Assembly: GCA_012960535.1 (NCBI GenBank)
Contig: DUBB01000009.1
Coordinates: 30,825-94,824 of the forward strand
From: Gammaproteobacteria bacterium
GTDB taxonomy: Bacteria > Pseudomonadota > Gammaproteobacteria > Pseudomonadales > Azotimanducaceae
Length of the DNA: 64,000 bases
Direction: 5' to 3'
In this document: piece by piece, positions 35,720 to 45,156 of the stretch
Layout of the letters: each line of letters starts with the position of its first letter
Position numbering within the stretch: position 1 is the stretch's first letter
The notes under the pieces: generated by a model
The model's input: only the letters and a program-made list of their open reading frames with translations
What the model was told of the DNA's origin: nothing
Databases searched by the model: none
Program-made: the position numbers and the translations under genes

Positions 35720-36754
35720 CTACTGCTGCCAGATACACAGACCGAAAGTGGCACCACCCGCCAGGCTCTGTTTTATCTCAGAGGGCGGCACCAGTTGATT
35801 AGAACCTGCTTTACAGACCAGTATCTGCGGGCCATAGCCCGCCATATCCAGCAAAACCTGATCCAGATGCCTGTATTGCACATCATGGCCTTCGCCTGGA
35901 TACTGACGCAGAATCACCTTCGCCTTGGGATAACTGGTCTGCCATTGATCGTCTTCTTCTGTTTTCAGCAGGGCATCAGCCAGGCCTTTGTAGACGTAGA
36001 GGTCGGTTTCGACCTGTGAGGTGTCGATAACCCCCTGTTTACAATAAAGCAGCGTCTCATGATCCAGAGGCGTGGGGTCTGCGCCCTGGCCCCGTAAGTT
36101 ATGCGCCCTGGCGGCTTCATCAAAAGCGGTGTCCTGGAATCCTTCTACGTGATGCATAGGACTGCTGCTAGGAAAGCCAAAAAACTGCATGGGATAAGCC
36201 AGTAAATCCCGATAAGCACTGATCGCCCCGCTAGCCTCACACCAGTCAGCTTGACCAATCAGCGGTGAGGTTGCAGCCATGTGTATGGATATAAGGCGGT
36301 CATTATTTCGCGAGGCGATTTTCGCTGTATAGGGCCCTCCACCCGAGATACCAAACAATATGAATTTATCAATCCCCAGGTGATCAAGCACCAGCTCAAC
36401 ATCCTCAGCATAACTGGACATATCCAGGGAAGGGTCATAGTCAGTCTGGCCAAACCCGTTGCGTTCAACCGTAATCATTCGGATGGCCAGCTGCTGGCGC
36501 AGGGTTCTTAAAAAATCAAGCAACCGAATGGCCCTGACTGACGTTCCCAGGCCACCTGTGAACACCACTGGCACCCCCTGGTCAACGCCATCATCAATAT
36601 AGTGGATTCGTCGACCATCGGCATTTTCAAGCTGCTGGACGGTGGGACCCAGGGAATCGAATTGGCCTGGCATCTGATCTGCTACCGATGCCCCTTCAAC
36701 CGAACTGACCAGCAGTAGCAATAATAATATTCCTGTACGTGCAATGATAATCAT
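35720..36754 (-). CDS. Exported alpha/beta hydrolase
   Basis: About 344 residues from the ATG at 36754, giving a signal peptide with a poly-Leu core (ARTGILLLLLLVSSVEGASVA); a TTG seven codons earlier is less likely. The fold shows the VPVVFTGGLGTSVRAI oxyanion strand, the nucleophile elbow LFGISGGGPYTAK, and the C-terminal GEGHDVQY histidine. Probably a periplasmic or secreted esterase or lipase-like enzyme. The long insert with a CEAS region may form a lid. Substrate unknown. Confidence 0.85.
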   Translation of the reverse strand: MIIIARTGILLLLLLVSSVEGASVADQMPGQFDSLGPTVQQLENADGRRIHYIDDGVDQGVPVVFTGGLGTSVRAIRLLDFLRTLRQQLAIRMITVERNGFGQTDYDPSLDMSSYAEDVELVLDHLGIDKFILFGISGGGPYTAKIASRNNDRLISIHMAATSPLIGQADWCEASGAISAYRDLLAYPMQFFGFPSSSPMHHVEGFQDTAFDEAARAHNLRGQGADPTPLDHETLLYCKQGVIDTSQVETDLYVYKGLADALLKTEEDDQWQTSYPKAKVILRQYPGEGHDVQYRHLDQVLLDMAGYGPQILVCKAGSNQLVPPSEIKQSLAGGATFGLCIWQQ

Positions 36755-37155
36755 CTGTTTACCCAAAATATCCAAATTCTAAGTCAAGGCAACTTTATCA
36801 TGGCAATGGCTCCCCTGGCGTGCTGTATTATAAGCCGTTATAGAAAAAGTTCTGCACACCGCATACAAACAAATCCACCTGAAGCCATCAGGTCAATTTA
36901 TCCTGTGCTGTCACCCCAGCTGCAGACACGGCCGCAGACTAACCAGACCCCTGAACCTGAATCTGGATCAGAACCTGATGGCACTTATGGAAGCGCTCGC
37001 CTATCTGCACTAACAATAGAAAACAAATTAAAAAACAAATAAAAAAACAATGAAACACAACGTAAAAAAACTTGTCCAGGATGCATTTTTTCTTCCAATA
37101 ATCACCCCTACTCGCGCATAATGCATCGAATTCAAACCGGGGGTTATTAACAGCG
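36755..37155. other. Intergenic region before the metF-like gene
   Basis: About 400 bases between divergent genes with no protein-like reading. It includes a strongly A-rich tract on the plus strand at 37018-37068 and a T-run at 37085-37094. The A-tract could act as an upstream promoter element for the metF-like gene. No clear promoter pair, riboswitch or repeat was identified. Confidence 0.4.
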
Positions 37156-38025
37156 ATGAAATTCTCAAGCAAACTGAAACAAGGTGAATTTGTTGTCACC
37201 ACAGAACTGACGCCCCCTAAAGGTACTGACCTGACTGCTCTGCTGGCAACAGCAGCCTCACTCGAGAACCACGTCGACGCTTTCAATATCACAGATTCTC
37301 ACAACGCCAGAATGAGCCTTTCTCCTTTAGCCGCGGCATCGGCCCTGGTGCAGGCCGGCCTGGATCCTATTCTGCAGATGACCACACGAGATCGTAATAG
37401 AATCGCCCTGCAATCTGACATGCTCGGTGCCGGCTGTCTGGGCGTGGAGAATCTGGTCTGCATGGGAGGTGATCCGCCTCACCTGGGTGATCATCCAGAT
37501 GCCAAACCGGTGTTTGATTTCAGTACCCTGGAATTGCTCGATGCTGCCAGCAAACTAAACGCTGGCATCGACTCAACGGGCAATAAACTCAACAAAGCGC
37601 CTGTTTTCAACATCGGTGCGGTCGTCAACCCAGGCGCTGACAACCTTGACAAGGAAATCGACCGGCTGAAAGAAAAAATCGACAATGGCGCAACTTTTTT
37701 TCAGACCCAGGCGATCTTTGACATTAGTGCCTTTGAGCGTTTCTGTGATCGTGTTGCCAGCTTCGATTTACCTCTGATAGCAGGCATACTTCCCGTTAAG
37801 TCAGCTAAAATGGCTGCCTATATGAACAGCAATGTACCCGGCATTAGCGTGCCTGCAAGCATCATCAACAGAATCAACGAAAGCAAAAACGTCAAAGCAA
37901 CAAGCACTGAAATCAGTGCCACCATTGTCGCCGACATCAAGCCATTTTGTTGCGGTGTGCATTTAATGGCCATCGGCTGGGAAGCGCTTATACCGGCAAT
38001 ACTGGAACAGGCCGCAGTGCGCTAA
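37156..38025 (+). CDS. metF: Methylenetetrahydrofolate reductase, MetF-type
   Basis: A 289-residue FAD-binding barrel. The family opening is FVVTTELTPPKGTD with the catalytic Glu, followed by DPILQMTTRDRNRIALQSD, LVCMGGDPPHLGDHP, FFQTQAIFD and LIAGILPVKSAKMA. The 'CGVHLMAIGWE' ending is seen in the MetF variants linked to corrinoid methyltransferase metabolism rather than E. coli MetF. It interconverts methylene- and methyl-THF, and here could oxidise methyl-THF made by the corrinoid system, or supply methyl-THF for methionine. Monocistronic, with a GGGGG-containing leader. Confidence 0.88.
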   Translation: MKFSSKLKQGEFVVTTELTPPKGTDLTALLATAASLENHVDAFNITDSHNARMSLSPLAAASALVQAGLDPILQMTTRDRNRIALQSDMLGAGCLGVENLVCMGGDPPHLGDHPDAKPVFDFSTLELLDAASKLNAGIDSTGNKLNKAPVFNIGAVVNPGADNLDKEIDRLKEKIDNGATFFQTQAIFDISAFERFCDRVASFDLPLIAGILPVKSAKMAAYMNSNVPGISVPASIINRINESKNVKATSTEISATIVADIKPFCCGVHLMAIGWEALIPAILEQAAVR

Positions 38026-38059
38026 CCTGAGCCATAACCGGGCACTTGATCTTAAAGCA

Positions 38060-38083
38060 GCGTAACGAGTACCCGTGTTACGC
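38060..38083. other. Inverted repeat between convergent genes
   Basis: GCGTAAC and GTTACGC form a perfect seven-base inverted repeat around a ten-base loop, placed between the convergent metF-like and diheme cytochrome genes. There is no T-run, so it is not a classical intrinsic terminator, but it could stall polymerase or protect both mRNA ends. Confidence 0.4.
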
Positions 38084-38149
38084 CACTAGAACAACGCGGC
38101 CGAACGGCAACAAAGTCTAGCCGCAGGCAAATCCTAACAGGCCTTGAAG

Positions 38150-39337
38150 TCAGTGTGCCTGAACAAGGCTGCGTTGGATGGCAGAGTGGGAAGCACATTC
38201 TCCTGGCATACTCCGAATCCAGTCCTGGATCAGGCTCAGACCTTCCTGGTGAACTAAGCCTCTACCCAGTTCGGGCATCATGACACCTGGGTCAAGGCTG
38301 GTCATGCGATAAGCCAAAATAGAGGCGCCCGGTTGCCCAGGTACCACCGAAAACTGATTCCCGCCAGTTCCTTGCCCGGCTGCTACCGGCGGTTTACACA
38401 ACCCCCAGCGCAGCGGATCGGTGACCGACGCTTCAAGGAATAATCCGGAGGTATCGGCCGGGCCTGTTTTACTATGGCAATGTCCGCAATTGATATCCAG
38501 ATAAGATCTGGCCCTGGTTTCCAGGGGCACGGAATCATCCTGCCAGTCCTGGTTTCTAGGGTAGCCAAGTGCCGCCTGATAAGCTGTCTCGCTGAGCCAA
38601 CCCCGTAACTGCCACCGCGATAACTGATTGTCCGTTGATCCTGGATAGCGCCTGTTGACATGCCTGGCATGCGGACCAATAGGCTCAAGGCGTTTACTGG
38701 CGTGATCCAGAGCATGACAACCGGTGCACTGGTTCTGATTGGGTACGACGTAAACAAATGAATGTACCTGCCCATCAATTTGAAGCTCTACGGGCAGCAG
38801 GGTACCGGCGACGCGCAGGGTTGCATCCTTCTGATCTTTATCCCAGACATAAGGCAATGCATGCCAGCCGTCTGTGCGCCTTACCAACAATCGAGTTTCC
38901 ACCAGAAACACTCGGTCAAGATCCAGTTCTGCCTTGTTTTCAGATACCCCATCGAAGTTTTCAGCAACCTTTACAAACCCATCCACGACACCGGCACTGG
39001 ATTTCAACTTCGAGTAATAGAACGTTTTACTGATGATGGTACCGAAAGGAAACTGCATTTTCCCTTCTGCTGTCACTGCTACGCTATGCCCTTGCGGCAG
39101 CGTGATGGTGCGCAGTTTCTGCGCGTAATCAGTAAAAAGGCCGCTGGCCAGGAAATAGGGCTGAACATCATCCGCTGTCCGCAGCACTGAACGCTCTTGT
39201 AACAGGAGCCGCCAAGTCGACAGCTTAACGGGGTTTTGGTCAGCAAAAAATCGACTGCTAACCACCGATTGCTCGCTACAACCCAACTGCAGCAAGAGTA
39301 TCAAACCGGTAAACCATCGCATGGCTGACTTAATCAT
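38150..39337 (-). CDS. Diheme c-type cytochrome lipoprotein (SO2930-like family)
   Basis: About 395 residues from the ATG at 39337 (GAGGG site). A lipobox (LILLLQLGC) marks it as a lipoprotein. Two haem motifs are visible: CTGCH and CGHCH, in NQNQCTGCHALDHASK and DINCGHCHSKTG. It matches the family annotated as SO2930 diheme cytochrome, usually coded next to a parallel beta-helix protein, as here (31 bases from it). It is expected in the periplasm, attached to a membrane. Electron partners and substrate are unknown. Confidence 0.82.
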   Translation of the reverse strand: MIKSAMRWFTGLILLLQLGCSEQSVVSSRFFADQNPVKLSTWRLLLQERSVLRTADDVQPYFLASGLFTDYAQKLRTITLPQGHSVAVTAEGKMQFPFGTIISKTFYYSKLKSSAGVVDGFVKVAENFDGVSENKAELDLDRVFLVETRLLVRRTDGWHALPYVWDKDQKDATLRVAGTLLPVELQIDGQVHSFVYVVPNQNQCTGCHALDHASKRLEPIGPHARHVNRRYPGSTDNQLSRWQLRGWLSETAYQAALGYPRNQDWQDDSVPLETRARSYLDINCGHCHSKTGPADTSGLFLEASVTDPLRWGLCKPPVAAGQGTGGNQFSVVPGQPGASILAYRMTSLDPGVMMPELGRGLVHQEGLSLIQDWIRSMPGECASHSAIQRSLVQAH

Positions 39338-39367
39338 CAATTCCCTCAAAGCCACTGATCGACTGAA

Positions 39368-40606
39368 TTACAGGTCCAGAACAACCGCCTGAAGCGGCTC
39401 ATGGGTACATTGATAGCGAGCTTGTTCCACGCTGGGGTTTGCATAAGCAGATGGACCATCAACGTTCAACAGCATGGTTTCTGGTTCGTTGGCGACACAA
39501 AAATTCTTCGCCGGGGGCAGGTATCCATCTACCGCGGTGTCAGGATTCAAAAACCCATCCCAGATGATATTGGGAAAATGCCCTTCTGGGCCGAACATGG
39601 CCACTTTCAAATCAGTCAGGGCCTGGGTACCAGGGGCAGTTCCACCACCAGAATAACGATTATCATGAATGAATATGTGCTCGGGATAGGGGTCAAAACC
39701 GCTGGCAGTCTCGCGCCTGGAATAATTCGTGGAAAATACGCTGGAGATTATGATATGGGCAGTATTATTATCGCGGATATCATTGTCAAAAATTTCAACA
39801 TCGTCATTGGAATTTACGGATATGCCTGAGCCTGCTGGCAACCCTGCCACAGCACCGCCTGCTAAAGCGAAGTTGGCCGTATTATTAGCGATTACCTGAT
39901 TCCTGAATATACGTGTTCGGGCGCCTTCCTGGGCAAGATTCGGCATATTAAAAACCAGGATACCGCCGGTGTTATGGGTCGCAATATTATCGAAAACATC
40001 GGCATCCTGGGTGTTCTCTATCTCAATACCGGCAACGTTGTATTCAGCTCGAGAATTCCTCACAATCACGTTTCGGGACTGGCCAACATAGATGCCAGCA
40101 TCTGAGGCAGCAATTGCGACAACGCCATCGATCAAAGTGTTTTCAGTCTGCACCGGGTAGATACCGTAAGCGCCGTTAGCGGTGTCAGGCCCATTAGTCC
40201 ATTCGGTACGTACTCTCCTGACGATGATATTCTTGCCTTCATTTATCTTCAGCGCATCGCCTTTCGCATCCTCAATAGCCAGGTCCTCTATAATAAAATC
40301 ACTGGCCGTGACCAACAGACCTTCAGCGCCGGAGATTTGGCCCCTAAAGCTTAAAATGGTCTGATCCATACCTGCGCCACGAATGGTCACACCATCTACA
40401 TTAAGCGAAAGGGATCGATTAAATTCAAAAGTTCCAGCTGGAATCGTTATCACATCGCCTCGCTGAGCGGTCAACAGAGACGTTTGTAACTGCGTCTGAT
40501 AATCGCTAGCCTCAACAACCTCGACCGCCACGTTTTCAGCAGGTTGTTGTTCACTGCAGCCACTGAACCAGAAAACCAGCCCTAGCAAAAAAACACTTTT
40601 AATCAT
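39368..40606 (-). CDS. Parallel beta-helix repeat lipoprotein
   Basis: A 412-residue protein with a lipobox (LVFWFSGC) and GAGGAG ribosome site. From about residue 70 it has repeated right-handed beta-helix rungs of the NosD/pectate-lyase type: VTIRGAGMDQTILSF, IIVRRVRTEW, VIVRNSRAEYNVAGIEIENT, ADVFDNIATHNTGGILVFN. It is co-oriented with and directly upstream of the diheme cytochrome gene, an association I know from other proteobacteria. Possible sugar-binding or copper-handling role; not resolved by sequence. Confidence 0.85.
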   Translation of the reverse strand: MIKSVFLLGLVFWFSGCSEQQPAENVAVEVVEASDYQTQLQTSLLTAQRGDVITIPAGTFEFNRSLSLNVDGVTIRGAGMDQTILSFRGQISGAEGLLVTASDFIIEDLAIEDAKGDALKINEGKNIIVRRVRTEWTNGPDTANGAYGIYPVQTENTLIDGVVAIAASDAGIYVGQSRNVIVRNSRAEYNVAGIEIENTQDADVFDNIATHNTGGILVFNMPNLAQEGARTRIFRNQVIANNTANFALAGGAVAGLPAGSGISVNSNDDVEIFDNDIRDNNTAHIIISSVFSTNYSRRETASGFDPYPEHIFIHDNRYSGGGTAPGTQALTDLKVAMFGPEGHFPNIIWDGFLNPDTAVDGYLPPAKNFCVANEPETMLLNVDGPSAYANPSVEQARYQCTHEPLQAVVLDL

Positions 40607-40720
40607 ATTTAACTCCTCTGGGATCTAGCTCCGCTACGATAAAACTGCATCTTGCTACAGCCTTGCTGTAGGCACAGCAGCAACAAACCTGGCATGTTCC
40701 TGTTTAATCGATGATAATTG

Positions 40721-41791
40721 TTAAGACAGCAAAGCACCACAGTCCATGCGTTCTAACGCTGCCAGAGACCTGCTGAGAACGACTCTACCCAGTTCCTTGC
40801 CCCGCTCGTTACCCGAGTCTAGCGTTCCACAGATAGCGATCGGTGTAATCATGGTAATCATAAGATTGAGCCGGTAATCCTCCAGGCAGTGATCAAAACT
40901 ATAACCCTTAACCCCATATTCCAGAAGCGTGTCATGGTAGGCACGCAGGTGCTGCATTTCCACATCAAGCTCAAGATCCTTACTGCAACTCTGCGAACAG
41001 AAATAGGCTATATCATGGGGACCATTGCCGCCGCTGGTGTTTTGCCAATCCACTCCAACAATGCTGACTTTGCCATTTACTACTGGCAGCAGCATGTTAT
41101 CAACACGGAAATCTCCATGAACGATCGTTTGTGGCCCGCTCATGGCACGATCGAACAGGACAGCAAACTGCTCACCAATTTCTGTCACCACATCAGGCAG
41201 ATTACCGCTAAAGCAATCGCCGAAATTGTTAAGGGTTGGCTCGATTCCAGGCTGATAGATAACCTGCTGCTTGAATTCGGTTAACTCAGGATTATTCTGG
41301 TACTTCAGCCAGGGATAATTTTCCGTCTTGCCCCAAAAGGTCCCGTGCATCTGCCCTGCCTGTCTGAATGCCAGTTCCAACAATTCATCTGAACAATCCT
41401 GTAATTGATCACCGGCCGCATCATCACCCAGATCTTCAAGAATCAGTAGGAAATCCTGCGTCTGGGCATCGATATCGGCAAACAGGCACCGCGGACTCGC
41501 GATCGGGTTCAGGCTTGCCAGGTGTCGGTAGTAGTTGATCTCATTAGCATAAAAATTCAGGTTCTTTGATATCTCAACGTTTTCGGTCTGGGCGATAACT
41601 TTGACGATGACGCTTTTCTGACTGCCACCGGACATCTGCAGCTTTGCTCGCCCTATGGAGGACATCAAACCGACCCCCTCTCCCAGGGGCTTAACTGACA
41701 CCGAGGACACGGTTTCAGACAATTCATCCTTTAATAATTGATTAGCCAGATCAACGGTAAATTCTGAAGCATTCTGTAGGACAATCGCCAT
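40721..41791 (-). CDS. Aminoglycoside-phosphotransferase/ecdysteroid-kinase-like phosphotransferase
   Basis: A 356-residue kinase-fold protein. The catalytic loop IVHGDFRVDNML and the metal site VGVDWQNTSGGNGPHDIAYF are diagnostic of the APH/choline-kinase clan. The N-lobe has LGEGVGLMSSIGRAKL and a lysine-containing strand (SVIVKVIAQ). Members phosphorylate hydroxyl groups of small molecules; in marine gammaproteobacteria this type often sits among lipid-degradation genes. Divergent from the SDR gene at 41853. Substrate unknown. Confidence 0.85.
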   Translation of the reverse strand: MAIVLQNASEFTVDLANQLLKDELSETVSSVSVKPLGEGVGLMSSIGRAKLQMSGGSQKSVIVKVIAQTENVEISKNLNFYANEINYYRHLASLNPIASPRCLFADIDAQTQDFLLILEDLGDDAAGDQLQDCSDELLELAFRQAGQMHGTFWGKTENYPWLKYQNNPELTEFKQQVIYQPGIEPTLNNFGDCFSGNLPDVVTEIGEQFAVLFDRAMSGPQTIVHGDFRVDNMLLPVVNGKVSIVGVDWQNTSGGNGPHDIAYFCSQSCSKDLELDVEMQHLRAYHDTLLEYGVKGYSFDHCLEDYRLNLMITMITPIAICGTLDSGNERGKELGRVVLSRSLAALERMDCGALLS

Positions 41792-41852
41792 TTAATACCC
41801 TCGATGTTTTACAATAGTGGCCTAATAGTAACCCAACCATGGAATATTCTGA

Positions 41853-42623
41853 ATGAACCCTTTATTTGAACGATTTAACCTGCAAGGTCAGGTCGCAGTG
41901 ATAACCGGTGGCGGGCGCGGTATTGGTGAAGGTATCGCACTGGATTTTGCTCAAGCCGGTGCAAAGGTGGCGGTCGCCGCGAGGCGAACAGCAGAAATTG
42001 AAAGTGTTGCAGAAAAAGTCAGGTCAATAGGGGGGCAAGCCATTGCGGTTACCACCGATGTTACCGACAGCGAGGCCGTTGAGCGCCTGGCCGCAAAAAC
42101 TATCGAGGCTTTTGGCAAGCTGACTACCTGGGTCAATAATGCAGGTGGTTCCGCTGCACGAATGCCGCTCACCGAACTTCCGAGAAGCGAGTGGGACAAG
42201 ACCATCGACCTGAACCTGACGGCGGTTTATGTCGGCTGTATGACGGCTGTCGCGCATATGGAAAAGGGTTCAATTATCAATATCTCATCAGGCGCCGGAT
42301 TCAGCCCCGTGCCCGGTAGCGCTCATTATGGCGCTGCAAAAGCAGCCGTTAATTCGTTAACCTGGACCCTCTCGGCAGAACTTGCTCCACACATTCGAGT
42401 TAACGCTGTTGCACCCGGTGCCATACCCACGGAAATTATGCTGAAAGCATTAAATAAAGATGAGACCCAGTTGGATGAATTATTAAGTGAGTGGAATATC
42501 CCATTGGGAAGGCTGGGTACGCCGGAAGATATTGGTTCAGCCTGCGTTTACCTTGCATCCGAAGCAGCCAGCTGGGTCAGTGGTGAAATCATCCGAGTCG
42601 GCGGCGGGGCAAAACCTCGCTGA
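41853..42623 (+). CDS. Short-chain dehydrogenase/reductase
   Basis: A 256-residue classical SDR. The nucleotide site is TGGGRGIGEGIAL, the structural motif NNAGG follows, and the catalytic residues are Ser in NISSGAGFS and the YGAAK Tyr-Lys pair. The C-terminal PEDIGSACVYLASEAASWVSGEIIRVGGG is standard. Preference for NAD or NADP is not clear. It lies 200 bases upstream of the MBL-fold gene on the same strand. Probably oxidises or reduces a hydroxy/keto group of a lipid-like intermediate. Confidence 0.92.
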   Translation: MNPLFERFNLQGQVAVITGGGRGIGEGIALDFAQAGAKVAVAARRTAEIESVAEKVRSIGGQAIAVTTDVTDSEAVERLAAKTIEAFGKLTTWVNNAGGSAARMPLTELPRSEWDKTIDLNLTAVYVGCMTAVAHMEKGSIINISSGAGFSPVPGSAHYGAAKAAVNSLTWTLSAELAPHIRVNAVAPGAIPTEIMLKALNKDETQLDELLSEWNIPLGRLGTPEDIGSACVYLASEAASWVSGEIIRVGGGAKPR

Positions 42624-42824
42624 GTAATCAAACTCTGCAAGCAACACAAAGGCGTTCGCCAATACCCCAGATGAGGCCAAAAACACCCTTGAATTATGTA
42701 ACCAGTCCACCCATATGGCACCAATACAGGCCAACCCAGCCCCATTTCATGAGCGCGGTAACAGACCAGGGCAAGCCCTGGTTAGTGCAGCCAACCTGAC
42801 AGTCTCAATCCGGAGTAGAAAATC

Positions 42825-44072
42825 ATGACTGAATCTGAATCAAAATCAAAAAAAATCCTGACTGGCACGGAAGGCTTCAAAGTCATCGCCAAGGGCGTCT
42901 TTATCCTGCCTGCTCAGGGAAATGCACTGGCGGTGGAAACAGACGACGCCGTGATACTGATGGATTGTGGTGGTGGCGGTAGAATGTCCGCGAACATGAT
43001 TAAGCTGCTCCGCGACCAGACCGACAAGGCGGTAACAGCCATCTGTTATTCGCACGGTCATCTCGGCTATAACGATGGTGCCAGCGATTGGCTCAATCAC
43101 AATCAGGCCCGAGACGATGCAGCACCCCAGCTCATTGCCCACGTAAACTGTCAGCGTCGCTACCACAGGTATCGAGAGACCCTCGGTCTGCAGACCATTC
43201 TTGCGCAAATGCAGTTCCCCGGTTTACCCATCCGTTTCAATCTGGTGGACCCAAACCTGACCTTTGATGACCGAATCTGCCTACCAACCAGGGGCAGACG
43301 CATAGAACTCCTGCATGTCCCCTCTGAAACAGATGACTGTATTGCCATGTGGTTACCCGATGATGGGATCCTCTATGCAGGCGCGGCCTTTCCAGGGACA
43401 ACCATACCCAATATCGGCACCCCCTTGCGCAGTCAGCGATTCACCCTGAGATGGGCAGAATCACTGGAGAAGATGGCTGCGCTAAAGCCAACTACACTGG
43501 TACAGGAATTCGGTCCGGTCATTACCGATCCTGCCGAAATACAAAAAAGATTAAGCAGAACAGCTTCCCTGCTGCGTTGGTTTCGTGACGAGGTCGTGAC
43601 AAGGATGAATCTGGGCCTGTCAGAAGCTGAAATCCTGCAAGATATGAACTATCCGGATGATCTGCAGGAACTGGATTACCTTAAAGCGCGTTATGGCGCG
43701 CCGGAGTATATTGTGCGAGATCTGTATCGGCAGGAAAATGGCTGGTGGAGCAGGAACCCGACAGATCTGCATCCCGCTGATAGCGGTGCTGCAGGTGATG
43801 CTGTAATGCGGGCTGCCAGCGGATCCGAGAGCATCGCAGGGTATGCCGAGCACCTTGAAGCCACAGGTGAGACGCAACTGGCCCTGCATGTCATCGACCT
43901 GATTGCCAATGCCGGTACAGTCAATGACGAGGTGCTTGCTGCGAGAAAAATAAAGGCCCGACTGTGCCGAAAGAGAGCAAAAGAGGTCCGCCCCTATGTA
44001 TCCAAAGCACTCTACAATTCCTCTGCAGATCTACTCGAAAAAGGTAGCATCTCCTGGGTAAAACAGCTTTAA
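42825..44072 (+). CDS. MBL-fold protein with alkyl-sulfatase-type C-terminal domain
   Basis: A 415-residue protein. The N-terminal metallo-beta-lactamase domain reads CYSHGHLGYNDG at residues 74-85: the first two histidines (77 and 79) are present, but the usual following Asp-His is Gly-Tyr (81-82). A C-terminal alkyl-sulfatase dimerisation-like helical region follows with LRWFRDEVVTRMNLGLSEAEI, ARYGAPEYIVRDLYRQENGWW and GYAEHLEATGETQLALHVIDL. Possible hydrolase of sulfate esters or thioesters; if the metal ligands are lost it may act differently. A GGAG ribosome site precedes the ATG. Confidence 0.75.
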   Translation: MTESESKSKKILTGTEGFKVIAKGVFILPAQGNALAVETDDAVILMDCGGGGRMSANMIKLLRDQTDKAVTAICYSHGHLGYNDGASDWLNHNQARDDAAPQLIAHVNCQRRYHRYRETLGLQTILAQMQFPGLPIRFNLVDPNLTFDDRICLPTRGRRIELLHVPSETDDCIAMWLPDDGILYAGAAFPGTTIPNIGTPLRSQRFTLRWAESLEKMAALKPTTLVQEFGPVITDPAEIQKRLSRTASLLRWFRDEVVTRMNLGLSEAEILQDMNYPDDLQELDYLKARYGAPEYIVRDLYRQENGWWSRNPTDLHPADSGAAGDAVMRAASGSESIAGYAEHLEATGETQLALHVIDLIANAGTVNDEVLAARKIKARLCRKRAKEVRPYVSKALYNSSADLLEKGSISWVKQL

Positions 44073-44079
44073 AGCAGCA

Positions 44080-45078
44080 TTACTCTACCAATACAACCCG
44101 GGTGCCCACATTACCACCGGCAAGAAGATCTACAAATGCCGCTGGCGCGGATTCAATGCCTTTTACTTCATCAACCATGCTGGTGAGCTGGCCAGAGTCT
44201 AGCCAACCGCTGATTTCCTTTCTGGCTGCTGCGTACAACGCCAGATAATCAAAAACAAGAAAGCCCTGCATCCGAATTCGCTTATTCACGAGCAGCCCTG
44301 GAATACCCTTCGGCCCGGGCTCAGGCGCATCAGTATCATATTGTGACACCACCCCACAACAGGCGATACGACCATTCACATTCAAGCGAAACAAGGCCGA
44401 ACCCAGAACAAAGCCCCCCGTGTTGTCAAAGTAGACGTCGACCCCATTGGGCGTGGCCTCTTTCAGAGCACTTCGATAATCTCCCTGTTTATAATTCACC
44501 GCTGCATCAAAGCCGAGCTGATCGACCAATAGCTCACATTTGTGATCCTGACCGGCGATGCCAATGACCTGGCAACCCCTGATTTTGGCCATCTGGCCGA
44601 CCAGATGGCCCACCGAACCCGCTGCTGCTGAAACCATTACTGTTTCACCCGCTTCAGGTTGACCGACCTTTAACAATCCAAAATAAGCCGTCAGGCCATT
44701 CACACCCAACGGTCCCAGATAATGGATTGCGTCGATCTCTGCTGGAATCTTCTGAAGTGCGTTGGCCGCATGCATCGAGTAACGCTGCCAGCCCGTTGAG
44801 CAGACAACTTTGTCGCCTGGGGCAAACCCCGCGTCTGATGATTCAACCACGATGCCAACGCCGGTACCGCCCATAACGATACCCGTGGTAGGTGCCCCTG
44901 CGTAGCTGGCGCTGCCCTGTAAACCGGCACGAGAACCTGCTGCCACCAAAAAGGCTTCTGTCCTGACCAGTATCTCACCCGGCCCGGGATGACCTATATC
45001 ACTATCCTGAAGACGATAATGCTGCGCCGATAATTTACCCGTGGGCAATTGATCAATGATGATCTGCTGATTTTTCAT
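44080..45078 (-). CDS. Zinc-free MDR-family NADP-dependent oxidoreductase (CurA-like)
   Basis: About 332 residues from the ATG at 45076-45078 (GGAG site); earlier in-frame codons would run into tandem repeats and are not homologous. The opening IDQLPTGKLSAQHYRLQDS, the nucleotide site VSAAAGSVGHLVGQMAKI, and the VYFDNTGG and GRIACCGVVSQYD motifs are those of leukotriene B4 12-hydroxydehydrogenase/CurA-type enone reductases. Such enzymes reduce alpha,beta-unsaturated ketones with NADPH. Convergent with the MBL-fold gene, with only 7 bases between stops. Confidence 0.9.
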   Translation of the reverse strand: MKNQQIIIDQLPTGKLSAQHYRLQDSDIGHPGPGEILVRTEAFLVAAGSRAGLQGSASYAGAPTTGIVMGGTGVGIVVESSDAGFAPGDKVVCSTGWQRYSMHAANALQKIPAEIDAIHYLGPLGVNGLTAYFGLLKVGQPEAGETVMVSAAAGSVGHLVGQMAKIRGCQVIGIAGQDHKCELLVDQLGFDAAVNYKQGDYRSALKEATPNGVDVYFDNTGGFVLGSALFRLNVNGRIACCGVVSQYDTDAPEPGPKGIPGLLVNKRIRMQGFLVFDYLALYAAARKEISGWLDSGQLTSMVDEVKGIESAPAAFVDLLAGGNVGTRVVLVE

Positions 45079-45156
45079 TTTGACTCCATCATGACTGTCT
45101 GTATCTTCATATCCCGCCTGCCTTTGGCTAACGCGCCTTTCCTGAAAATAACATTC

